This document shows positions 52,070-59,545 of a stretch of DNA of 64,000 nucleotides, one piece after another. Location: NCBI GenBank assembly GCA_002471015.1, contig DKPB01000030.1:1-64000 (forward strand). Reading direction: 5' to 3'. The notes under the pieces are model-generated. The model worked only from the letters and a program-made list of their open reading frames with translations, was not told where the DNA came from and made no database searches. A program made the translations under genes and the position numbers. This stretch comes from Stenotrophomonas sp. UBA7346. Its GTDB lineage: Bacteria; Pseudomonadota; Gammaproteobacteria; Xanthomonadales; Xanthomonadaceae. Position 1 is the stretch's first letter, and every line of letters starts with the position of its first letter.

Positions 52070-52513
52070 CTACGGAGGAGTTGCTTCAGTTTGCAGCTGA
52101 GACCAAAACTCGACGAGATCGTGGAGTGCTGGCGATCCGATTTCGCCATCAATCTCCTGAAGATGATCGGCCTCACGCATCCAATGCTGTGTGCTGATCT
52201 TCTGAAGCACGCTGTCCTCTACCTCTTTGCAACCCATGTTCCATTGTGTGAAGTAAGGGAGCTCGATGGGGTAGTGGTGAAGCTCTATCAGGTCGTGATG
52301 TAAAGCCGATGAGCGTATCCGACCGTAGATGCGTTCAACCCCTTCCGTTGGCCCTTCGAAATACTGGAAGAACCGCTTTCCGTCGTACAGCAGAACTCCC
52401 GTCACGCCTGCAATCTGATTGTGGGCACGCGCGTCGACCAAGAGGTGGTCCAACTGGTCTGCGGTCAACCCTGAAATAGCCGTGCTTATGTACGCAACTG
52501 CCTTGTAGGTCAT
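52070..52513 (-). CDS. BLUF-domain blue-light sensor protein
   Basis: The 147-residue protein is a short BLUF protein. The residues that bind FAD and carry out photochemistry are in place: Y8 (V-A-Y-I-S), N32 (H-N-Q-I-A-G-V-T-G-V-L-L), Q50 (R-F-F-Q-Y-F-E-G-P), with W91 and M93 in the variable loop. After the domain (about 1-95) only a 50-residue helical tail follows, so any output must go through a partner protein. It is inside the prophage accessory region between two paralogous unknown genes. Confidence 0.93.
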   Translation of the reverse strand: MTYKAVAYISTAISGLTADQLDHLLVDARAHNQIAGVTGVLLYDGKRFFQYFEGPTEGVERIYGRIRSSALHHDLIELHHYPIELPYFTQWNMGCKEVEDSVLQKISTQHWMREADHLQEIDGEIGSPALHDLVEFWSQLQTEATPP

Positions 52514-52577
52514 GGCAAATGATCAGGGGTAAAGGATGCGCACAGTTGCACAAATGAGGGGGCGTTGTGAAGCCTTC

Positions 52578-52610
52578 AAAAAAAAAGAGCCCGGGTGGTT
52601 ATCCGGGCTC
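52578..52610 (-). terminator. Terminator of the 52619-53206 gene group
   Basis: On the minus strand, stem gagcccgg/ccgggctc is followed by nine T. Confidence 0.88.
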
Positions 52611-52618
52611 GCTTCGCA

Positions 52619-52870
52619 TCATCCGAATACTAGACTCCATTGGATATCGGAGTCTTGGTACTTGAACCTGAATCCGTCGAAATCGGTTTGCTTCGCAATT
52701 TTTCCGCTTTCGTCTATCAGAGTGCGCAGTTCTATATCTTGGCCGCGGGGGCGAGAGAACCTGATCCCGTCGCTGAGCCCTGCTTTCAAGTGCTTCGATT
52801 CGGTAGATAAGAGCTTCACCGAGCGACGTTCTTGTCCGGGTCCTTCCAGCCACATCGCAACAGATCCCAT
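52619..52870 (-). CDS. Unknown small protein B, paralogue of the 51459 gene
   Basis: The 83-residue protein (M-G-S-V-A-M-W-L-E-G-P-G-Q-E-R-R...) ends I-Q-W-S-L-V-F-G and matches protein A over its whole length, with an insert of about seven residues in the middle. Start ATG at 52870 has GGAG nine bases upstream. Followed by a strong terminator. Family unknown. Confidence 0.8.
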   Translation of the reverse strand: MGSVAMWLEGPGQERRSVKLLSTESKHLKAGLSDGIRFSRPRGQDIELRTLIDESGKIAKQTDFDGFRFKYQDSDIQWSLVFG

Positions 52871-52990
52871 CAATGTTCTCCACGTTGGTATAGGTGAGGG
52901 CCTCTCCGACCTGGCTCGGAGATCAGTGAGATCATTGAGGATAGATAGTGAAATAGCCGTCAATCCAAGGGTGACCCGCGTCACATTGTT

Positions 52991-53206
52991 CTATACGAAC
53001 AGCGCGTTCTTGGTTGCGCCCATCTTTTCAGCAATTCTGGCCATTTCATTGGCGACCTTTACACAGGAATCGCCTGTCCTTTTCAGTGCCGTGATTTGAA
53101 GCTCTTGGTAGACCTGCCAGAAGACCGGTCCACATCCATTTTCCAAGTAGGCGTCGTGCAGGCTCATCCACTCGTCATTGGTCAGATATTGCGCGCTGTA
53201 TCCCAT
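52991..53206 (-). CDS. Hypothetical small protein
   Basis: The 71-residue protein starts after GGAGGGC. It has acidic and aromatic residues (L-T-N-D-E-W-M-S-L-H-D-A-Y-L-E-N-G-C-G-P-V-F-W) and no recognised family. It lies 120 bases upstream of protein B in the same direction. Confidence 0.75.
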   Translation of the reverse strand: MGYSAQYLTNDEWMSLHDAYLENGCGPVFWQVYQELQITALKRTGDSCVKVANEMARIAEKMGATKNALFV

Positions 53207-53533
53207 ACGCCCTCCGGTGCATCCTGCCCCTGTTTTTGCACGGTAGGCCCCCGAGCCTGACCGATGTGTTAAGCCGACGCTCGAAGTCTCATTCTTCCAA
53301 TTCAGCGTGGTTGGTCAGGCTTCAAGTATTGCGTGCAACCAGGCCGCAAGTCGCAGCCTAATGAGATGCCGATTGGCTCCAATCTGATCGCGGCATCTAC
53401 CCCCCGTATGCAGCAGCCGGGCCGCTGATTCCCCCTCTGCAGTGGCTGACGCCCGAAAGGCTCATCTTGATCCGGCCATCTCCATACAATGGCGGCCGCA
53501 TGAAGATCCCCGTGTTCCGTATCCCCCAGATCT
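53207..53533. other. Interval without a supported gene
   Basis: The frames here are short and R/P-rich in the manner of non-coding shadows. I see no clear promoter, repeat or RNA. It may be decayed DNA. Confidence 0.5.
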
Positions 53534-53698
53534 ATGTCCCTGGTTGCCGTGGACCTGATGCTCCACGGCATCGTGGTCGCCGACGCCATGCGTCCCCACA
53601 ACAGCCTGCTGGCGGGGGCGCACCCGCGTAATGCGGTGGAACAGAGGTTGGAGGCGCATGTCGGTAACTACGATTTAGGTTCGAGCGGCATACGTTAG
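53534..53698 (+). CDS. Short ORF, possible gene fragment
   Basis: ATG at 53534 opens 54 codons (M-S-L-V-A-V-D-L-M-L-H-G-I-V-V-A-D-A-M...N-A-V-E-Q-R-L-E-A-H-V-G) with the regular helical pattern of a real protein, but there is no ribosome-binding site. It may be the C-terminal remnant of a larger gene. Confidence 0.4.
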   Translation: MSLVAVDLMLHGIVVADAMRPHNSLLAGAHPRNAVEQRLEAHVGNYDLGSSGIR

Positions 53699-53941
53699 GA
53701 TCAAGGCCACGTCTTCCAAGGCCACCTTGGTAGAGTGCGACCATCGCATCACTGCACCTTTGTTATTGATCAAGGTTCCCAGTTGAATGCAAAGGCATTC
53801 GGCGCACACTTGGCCCCCAGGACTACTCCTTCCGCAACTCTTACAAGGCCCCATCGTTGTTGATTCAGAGGGTCGCAGCTGATGGGTGATTTGCGCCATC
53901 AGGGCTTTTGCTTTTGTCACGTTGCTCACTAACCATCCCAT
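53675..53941 (-). CDS. Possible small zinc-ribbon protein
   Basis: The frame of up to 88 residues contains C-K-S-C-G...V-C-A-E-C-L-C, a four-cysteine zinc-binding pattern. The true start is unclear (53941, 53899 or 53854) and no good ribosome-binding site is seen. The end overlaps the plus-strand short ORF. Confidence 0.4.
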   Translation of the reverse strand: MGWLVSNVTKAKALMAQITHQLRPSESTTMGPCKSCGRSSPGGQVCAECLCIQLGTLINNKGAVMRWSHSTKVALEDVALILTYAART

Positions 53942-53995
53942 TGGGAGCGGCTGCGTGTTCAGACGCAGCCCTCCTTCAATTACCAGCGGAGGCTG

Positions 53996-54151
53996 TTACT
54001 TCTGCTGGTTTTTACCCTCATCCTGGGGTTTGCCTTCCTTAGCATCGGCATCCTTGCCGGCGTTATCGTTCTGCTGGGGCATGCTGGGTGCGCGCTTCTC
54101 ATCGTGCTCATGCTGGCCCGGGGTATTGGTGCTCGGGGTGTTGCTAGTCAT
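53996..54151 (-). CDS. 51-residue hydrophilic disordered protein
   Basis: ATG at 54151 follows GGAG with eight bases between and opens M-T-S-N-T-P-S-T-N-T-P-G-Q-H-E-H-D-E-K-R..., rich in Q, N, K, D and P and with no hydrophobic core. Proteins of this type are common in Xanthomonadaceae and look like intrinsically disordered stress proteins. An in-frame ATG at 54163 has no ribosome-binding site. Confidence 0.7.
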   Translation of the reverse strand: MTSNTPSTNTPGQHEHDEKRAPSMPQQNDNAGKDADAKEGKPQDEGKNQQK

Positions 54152-54250
54152 CTTCTGCTCCATCGCGGTGAGGTCACCGCAAATGAAGGTTGCGCCTTGA
54201 TCTGTTAGCGGAGCGTGCTATTGCGGTTGCGAGAATAAATAGGGCGCTGC

Positions 54251-54535
54251 CTAATTGGTTTCGTTCAGGCGGAGCCAGCAGAGTTGGGCCACTTGCCTTG
54301 TGATCTCTCTATTGAATCTCGAAATGATTGGCGAACTGCTAGCACATAGCACTTGGAGCCATGACTCCACGGAACCATTTGGACTTCGCAGGAAGATATC
54401 ACAGGCCTGTTTTATCACTGGCACGCAGTCGTTATCGAAAGAGCCGGCGGCGAAGGTTCCATGAGTAAAGCGATCCCGCCAGTACGCCACCTCGCTGACT
54501 ACATCGACGAAGTCCCTATCTCTTTGATATTTCAT
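54251..54535 (-). CDS. Hypothetical protein
   Basis: The 94-residue protein (M-K-Y-Q-R-D-R-D-F-V-D-V-V-S-E-V-A-Y-W-R-D-R-F...) has no recognised family. ATG at 54535 is favoured by GAGG nine bases upstream; ATG at 54544 is possible. Confidence 0.65.
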   Translation of the reverse strand: MKYQRDRDFVDVVSEVAYWRDRFTHGTFAAGSFDNDCVPVIKQACDIFLRSPNGSVESWLQVLCASSSPIISRFNREITRQVAQLCWLRLNETN

Positions 54536-54676
54536 GTTGTACATCCTCACCCAGTCATTGGGCGCGGTAGCTGCGTAACGAGCTACTTTTGCGCGGGATT
54601 CTGCGCTTTGTGGCGACCTGCGGTTCCATCACGAGGCACCACAGGATGATAGGAGACGGTATGTGGCGCGGGTCCG

Positions 54677-54937
54677 TCAGTGCCTGTAATTTTCTTGCAG
54701 CGCCTCAAGCTGTTCAGTCGCGGAGAGCATGCTCTTGATTCTGTCAAGCACAGCCTCTATGGCATTTCGGCGTTCAGCTTCGTTGGGAAGTCCGGCAATT
54801 GAGCGTAAGGCTCTTTTAGCAAGGATTTCTAAGGACCGCAGTGTATCCAGTCGTTTAGAGTAGTTCCAAGAATGAGTGGACGCCATCATTTCAGCCGCGA
54901 AGTCATCCAAGTCGGCTTTTGCGTCATCGTGGTTCAT
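54677..54937 (-). CDS. Hypothetical helical protein, last prophage gene
   Basis: The 86-residue charged helical protein (M-N-H-D-D-A-K-A-D-L-D-D-F-A-A-E-M-M...) has no recognised family. After it the 276 bases to attR hold no supported gene. Confidence 0.65.
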   Translation of the reverse strand: MNHDDAKADLDDFAAEMMASTHSWNYSKRLDTLRSLEILAKRALRSIAGLPNEAERRNAIEAVLDRIKSMLSATEQLEALQENYRH

Positions 54938-55213
54938 GAGATATCCCTGCGCGAAAGTGCGCTTGAGTACCCACCATAGGCGCTTTACGCATCGGCAGTG
55001 TGACTGCGTGGATCAGGCCGCCGCCGACAGGCGGCGATAGGCTCCCAAGTTCCAGGCAATGGCGGCGCGCTGGCGCCCGGAAGAGGCGGTGTAGCGTGCA
55101 CCCTATCGCCACCTAACTCGTTGATACTTAAAGGCCGTGGTCGAGGCTTTTGGAACAGTGCAGCTCCCCTATCTTTCCTAGATATTTCAACAGCTTGCTG
55201 TGGTCATTGCAGA

Positions 55214-55261
55214 TGCCTGGGGGGCAGAGGGTCGTCGGTTCAAATCCGGCCGTCCCGACCA
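55214..55261 (+). repeat. attR core, displaced 3' end of tRNA-Pro
   Basis: These 48 bases equal 11274-11321. They are the original host 3' end of tRNA-Pro pushed away by integration. The 5' half is missing, so it is not a functional tRNA. Confidence 0.95.
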
Positions 55262-55278
55262 CTACTGCAATACGAACA

Positions 55279-55310
55279 AGGGCTTGCGCTTCATTGCGCA
55301 GGCCCTTTTT
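55279..55310 (+). terminator. Original host terminator of tRNA-Pro
   Basis: The hairpin gggcttgcgc/gcgcaggccc is followed by five T. It lies at the same distance from attR as the phage-supplied terminator from attL. Confidence 0.85.
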
Positions 55311-55355
55311 CGTTGCCCGCGTGGTTTGCTCCCTGCGCCGTGGCGCATGGAGCCG

Positions 55356-55586
55356 TCAGCCTTGGTAGGCGAACCTTGGCTGGGACACGCCTTCGACGGT
55401 GACCTGTTCAACGAACATGGCATATGGCCTGACCCACAGGCCCCGGTCGCCATACAGGGGCTTGTATAGCACCACTGCTTCCAATGTTTCGCTGCTCCGG
55501 GCGAGGCCGATTACCTCGTATTCGCCGCCTTTGAAATGGCGATAGCGTCCGAGCGTGAGATTGGGAAGAGGAGGAAGGTCGGACAT
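55356..55586 (-). CDS. DUF1653 domain protein
   Basis: The 76-residue host protein has the DUF1653 pattern (G-R-Y-R-H-F-K-G-G-E-Y-E-V-I-G-L-A-R, then V-V-L-Y-K-P-L-Y-G-D-R-G-L-W-V-R-P). Function unknown. Confidence 0.88.
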   Translation of the reverse strand: MSDLPPLPNLTLGRYRHFKGGEYEVIGLARSSETLEAVVLYKPLYGDRGLWVRPYAMFVEQVTVEGVSQPRFAYQG

Positions 55587-55828
55587 CGATGATTTCTCTG
55601 TCGGGTATGGGGGGCGGATCGTAGTAAGTCAAACAAAGGGCTGCCCTGCGAGCTGAAAGCAAGGACAACCTTGATCCCTGGCGGAGAGGGATGTCGGTCC
55701 CAGCTTGCTCGCTGCGACCAAGCCGCGAAGATCGGGAGCTGCGTCGCCGCAAAGCATTGCGGTAGTTCCGCACCTGATTTCTGCCTGGTCGGCTGTCGGC
55801 AGGCTGGGGTGGAAAGCTGCTTCGTTCC

Positions 55829-56137
55829 TCAGCGCTTGCCCAGGTAGCCTTCCACTACTTGCCTGGCCAGCGTCAGGTTGGTGACGAGGGTAGGGTCGAG
55901 GAGGGCGCGCGTGGCGGGGCCGTTGCTGAGGCTCAAACCGCGGATATCGAGGGACTGCCTTATGCGCTTGCCGACGAATCTCTCCAATGCTGGAGATCCT
56001 GCCAATGAGGCGCGGATTTCGCGCATTTCGATGATCGCTTCGCGCCAGGCTTTCTCATCCGGGGTGGCTGAAGAGAAGACGGTGATGAGTCTGTCCAAGG
56101 TGATCAACATGTCGTGGAGCAGGCTGTCTTGGGGCAT
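55829..56137 (-). CDS. Hypothetical protein
   Basis: The 102-residue helical protein (M-P-Q-D-S-L-L-H-D-M-L-I-T-L-D-R-L...) has no recognised domain. The 242 bases between it and the DUF1653 gene show nothing supportable. Confidence 0.65.
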   Translation of the reverse strand: MPQDSLLHDMLITLDRLITVFSSATPDEKAWREAIIEMREIRASLAGSPALERFVGKRIRQSLDIRGLSLSNGPATRALLDPTLVTNLTLARQVVEGYLGKR

Positions 56138-56261
56138 GTTCTTTTCCTTCGGCAGAGGATGAATCTTAGCGGCTGCCGGATGGGTTACAAATCTGGAAGT
56201 GCGGCATTACCCCTGCGCCGTTGTGTGATCGAGCTCCAGGCACAGAGTCCAGTCTGGCAGG

Positions 56262-56401
56262 CGTCCATGCCGCTGCACTTGCTCCTCCACATGAAGTAAG
56301 TCGCATGGAAACGCCCAGCTCACGGCAGACATCCTTGCTCCGTTTTCCGGCCTCAACCTGCTTCAACGTCGTGCCGATCTGGCGCTTCGTGAAATTTTTC
56401 G
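56262..56401 (-). pseudogene. IS3-family transposase orfA remnant
   Basis: The minus strand reads K-N-F-T-K-R-Q-I-G-T-T-L-K-Q-V-E-A-G-K-R, then D-V-C-R-E-L-G-V-S, and after a frameshift T-Y-F-M-W-R-S-K-C-S-G-M-D. This is the N-terminal helix-turn-helix of IS3-type OrfA proteins, but only about 45 codons remain and orfB is absent. Confidence 0.75.
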
Positions 56402-56595
56402 GCTTCGCGGATCTGCCCGGGCTGGTTTGCCGGGGACCACCAGGAATACCTGGATCAAATCAACGGGAAGCCGAGCAGCTTCTGCGCGCCAAGGCGCCGC
56501 AAGGCGTTGCTAGTCACTGAAGCTACAGAAGCTGCCTTGTTATGGTCGTTCTTCGAGGGCAAGTTGGCGGCAACTGCGTTTTGGGGCGTTTCGGG

Positions 56596-58821
56596 ATGGG
56601 GAACAAGCGTTGGCTGGTGTCCAGGGTGGGGCTGGTGGTTGCGGCCATGCTGTTGGCTTGTACTGCGGGTGCTTCGGGGTGGGCGCAGGAAAAGCCTTCT
56701 GGGAGTCGTCCCAACATCATTGTTGTCCTGCTGGACGATGTCGGCTTCAGTGACCCTGCCGGCTTCGGCGGCTTGGCGCAGATGCCGGCATTTGACAGCG
56801 TGGCACGCGGCGGGCTGCGCTTCACCAATTTCAACACCACCGGCATGTGCTCGCCGACACGCGCGTCGCTGCTTTCCGGCCGCAATCACCACGCGGTAGG
56901 CTTTGGCCGTGTTGCCGACTGGGCGACGGGCACGCCCGGTTATGACGCCGTCTGGAAGGCGGATGCCGCACCCATCGCGAAGGTGTTGTCGCATGCGGGA
57001 TACAGCACCGCAGCAATAGGGAAATGGCACAACACGCCGGAGTGGGAGGTTTCACCCGCCGGTCCATTTGATCGTTGGCCTACCGGGCTGGGTTTCGACT
57101 ATTTCTACGGCATCATGAACCACGGTGGTGACAACCACTGGGAGCCGGCCAGCCTCTACCGCAACACCACGCCGGTGGAAGCGGATCATCGGCAGGGAAG
57201 CAGCTATCACCTGACTGCCGACTTCGTCGACGATGCCATCCAGTGGCTGAGAACGCACCGATCCGTCGCACCGCAGAAGCCTTATTTCCTGTATCTGGCC
57301 ACCGGTGCAGTGCATGCCCCGCACCATGTGCCCAAGGAGTGGATAGAAAAATACAAGGGGCGATTCGATCAGGGCTGGGACGCGTTGCGGGAAGAAATCT
57401 TCGCGCGCCAGAAGACGCTCGGGATCGTACCGGCAGATGCTGTATTGACGCCGCGGCCACCGGAAATACCTGCCTGGAGCGCGCTTGATGAGGCCCAGCG
57501 CAAGGTGTTCGCACGGCAGATGGAAGTGTTCGCAGCCTATCTCGCGCATACGGACCATGAAATCAGCCGGCTGTTGAATGAGGCGGCCGCTGATGATCCC
57601 GCCAGCAATACGGTCGTGTTCTATGTTGCAGGTGACAACGGCGCCAGTGGCATGGAGGGCATTCACGGTTACATGGATGCAGCCAGCGGAGCCCCTGCGC
57701 AGCTTGAGCACCTTGATGAACTGGGTGGCCCTCTGCATTTCAACGACTATTCGTCAGCTTGGGCGTGGGTTGGGAGCACGCCGTTTCAATGGATGAAGCA
57801 GGTGGCTTCGCATTTCGGCGGATTGCGTGTGGCCATGGCGGTTTCCTGGCCTGGCAGGATCACCGCGCCCGGCCGTACCGTGCGCGATTTTGCCCACGTC
57901 AACGACGTTGCAGCCACAATTCTCGAAGTAGCAGATGCGCCGATGCCTGCGTTTGTGGACGGGGTTGGGCAGCGCGCATTGGATGGCAGCAGCTTTGCCG
58001 ATACGTTCCGGGGCGAACGCAGCAGCGCGCCAGCAAGAACCCAATACTTTGAAATGCTCGGCAACCGTGCGCTGTATCAGGATGGCTGGATCGCAAGTGC
58101 CCGGCACATGACGCCCTGGATAAAACCGTATCCGGAGAGCTTCGACACAGACAGTTGGGAGTTGTACAACCTCGCCGAGGACTTCAGCCAATCCCATGAT
58201 GTGGCAGCCGCCTATCCGGAGAAGCTTGAAGCGCTGAAGCAGCTGTTCGACGAGGAGGCACGCCGGAACAATGTCTATCCATTGTCCAACTACGTGGAGG
58301 GCCGCGACTATGGCGCACCCACCGTGGCTGGCAATCGAAGAACTTTCAGCTACCACCCGCCGGTGCAGCGCCTGCCGACCAAGTCCTTGCCTCGTCTGGC
58401 GAAGTCCAGCTTCTCGGTGCACGCGCATGCACGGGTCGCGGCCGGAACGGGGGACGGCATGTTGATGGCCTATGGCAGCCGCCTTGGCGGGTTTGCGTGG
58501 TATATGCGCGAGGGCCACCTGGTGTTCAGTAACAACATCAACGGCCGCGAGCGCGTTCAATTGCGCGCTTCGGAACCGGTGCCCGCCGGGCCTGCGTTGC
58601 TGCAGCTGTCGTTCAAGCGCGAGAACGATGGCCCTGCCGGCGCGATTGAAATGCATGTAAACGGGCGTCGCGTGGCGCGCGGGCACATCGATCGGCTGGG
58701 CTCACCCGTGTTGGGTTCTCTGGGAGTCGGGCAGGCATTCACCTCGCCGGTTGATGAGAGCTATGCGGTGCCCTATCCCTTCCAGGGCGTGCTGGAAGAG
58801 CTGACGGTCGTGATGGACTGA
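56596..58821 (+). CDS. Arylsulfatase (sulfatase family, exported)
   Basis: The 741-residue protein has a signal peptide (about 1-30) and a sulfatase domain. Metal ligands D47-D48 and the C85-S-P-T-R89 motif, whose cysteine is turned into formylglycine by FGE or an anaerobic maturase, are in place, followed by S-L-L-S-G-R. Later ligands lie in V-A-G-D-N-G-A-S-G. The C-terminal 200 residues are a beta-rich domain. It should act in the periplasm on sulfate esters. ATG at 56596 gives a proper signal sequence. No maturase gene is in the window. Confidence 0.92.
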   Translation: MGNKRWLVSRVGLVVAAMLLACTAGASGWAQEKPSGSRPNIIVVLLDDVGFSDPAGFGGLAQMPAFDSVARGGLRFTNFNTTGMCSPTRASLLSGRNHHAVGFGRVADWATGTPGYDAVWKADAAPIAKVLSHAGYSTAAIGKWHNTPEWEVSPAGPFDRWPTGLGFDYFYGIMNHGGDNHWEPASLYRNTTPVEADHRQGSSYHLTADFVDDAIQWLRTHRSVAPQKPYFLYLATGAVHAPHHVPKEWIEKYKGRFDQGWDALREEIFARQKTLGIVPADAVLTPRPPEIPAWSALDEAQRKVFARQMEVFAAYLAHTDHEISRLLNEAAADDPASNTVVFYVAGDNGASGMEGIHGYMDAASGAPAQLEHLDELGGPLHFNDYSSAWAWVGSTPFQWMKQVASHFGGLRVAMAVSWPGRITAPGRTVRDFAHVNDVAATILEVADAPMPAFVDGVGQRALDGSSFADTFRGERSSAPARTQYFEMLGNRALYQDGWIASARHMTPWIKPYPESFDTDSWELYNLAEDFSQSHDVAAAYPEKLEALKQLFDEEARRNNVYPLSNYVEGRDYGAPTVAGNRRTFSYHPPVQRLPTKSLPRLAKSSFSVHAHARVAAGTGDGMLMAYGSRLGGFAWYMREGHLVFSNNINGRERVQLRASEPVPAGPALLQLSFKRENDGPAGAIEMHVNGRRVARGHIDRLGSPVLGSLGVGQAFTSPVDESYAVPYPFQGVLEELTVVMD

Positions 58822-59011
58822 GGCCGGCGCCGGGTACCGGCATTGATCTGGTCGCTGCGATAGAGGGCAGCGCGTACTTCCAGGTGTACTTCTTGCTGTT
58901 GTGGAAGGGCGCCGCCTCAGGGTGTGCGCCTTTGTCCTGCATGCGGGCTTGGTGGGATATTGCTAGCCTGTGGTGGACGCTGACGATGGGTCGAAGCCCT
59001 TGGGACGAGAC

Positions 59012-59275
59012 ATGGCTGTTTCATGGATCCGCGGTATCGCTGTTGTGTTGTTGCTCGGTCTGATGGCGTGTAGTCCGGGGCGGAACGCTCAGGGTCAAAC
59101 TGCTCCGCAGCGTGTGGGCATGGCCAACCCAGCGTCCGAGCATTGCGCGAAGAAGGGCGGAAAGCTTGAGATCCGCAAGAATGCAGAAGGCGCCGAGTAC
59201 GGCATCTGTCATTTGCCGGATGGCACCGAGGTTGACGAGTGGGAGTTGTTTCGTCGCGACGGTCCTGCCGGCTGA
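59012..59275 (+). CDS. DUF333 lipoprotein
   Basis: The 87-residue protein has a lipobox (G-L-M-A-C-S) and the DUF333 pattern (M-A-N-P-A-S-E-H-C-A-K-K-G-G, G-I-C-H-L-P-D-G, E-E/D-W-E-L-F-R-R). Small lipoproteins of this type have been called hemolysin-like, without proof. ATG at 59012. Confidence 0.88.
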   Translation: MAVSWIRGIAVVLLLGLMACSPGRNAQGQTAPQRVGMANPASEHCAKKGGKLEIRKNAEGAEYGICHLPDGTEVDEWELFRRDGPAG

Positions 59276-59310
59276 TTCGTGCATTGCCTGGATGGTTGAC
59301 GGCGTACCCG

Positions 59311-59379
59311 GTAGTGCCGAGCCATGCTCGGCATGGGGCGCTCCCGGTAAAGCCTCTGCCGAGCATGGCTCGGCACTAC
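59311..59379. repeat. Inverted pair of SMAG/REP-like repeats
   Basis: GTAG-headed palindrome at 59311-59334 (tgccgag-ccat-gctcggca) faces its inverted copy ending in CTAC at 59357-59379. The pair forms a large hairpin between the DUF333 gene and dxs. Confidence 0.85.
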
Positions 59380-59545
59380 CCGCAGCCTGTAAAGATCGCT
59401 GGAGATTCGCTTCCCGTGCGCTGCGCTTACCCGGGCTACGGCGCTACGCCGCTCCCACAAAAAATCCGATGCCAGAGGGCTGGCATCGGATTCGGGATAA
59501 GTCATCGGCAAGTGGGGCGTGTTGGTGCGTTCTTGCTTGCTCGGC

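Larger units (their letters stand above)
11274..55261. mobile_element. Complete lambdoid/HK97-type prophage in tRNA-Pro
   Basis: The element is bounded by the 48-bp att repeats and holds integrase, excisionase, repressor, replication, lysis, packaging, head, tail and tip genes in the order expected of a long-tailed (siphovirus) temperate phage. All main genes appear open and full length, so it may be inducible. The excised genome would be about 43.9 kb. Head genes follow HK97, tail genes follow lambda, and the last 5.8 kb is accessory cargo. Confidence 0.95.

Noticed and set aside
53886..54200. 104-codon plus-strand hydrophobic frame
   Set aside because: It is the reverse of the better supported 51-residue hydrophilic gene; C/S/F/L-rich composition marks a shadow.
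55214..55261. Second tRNA-Pro gene
   Set aside because: Only the 3' 48 bases are present; the D arm and acceptor 5' strand are missing, so it is the att repeat.
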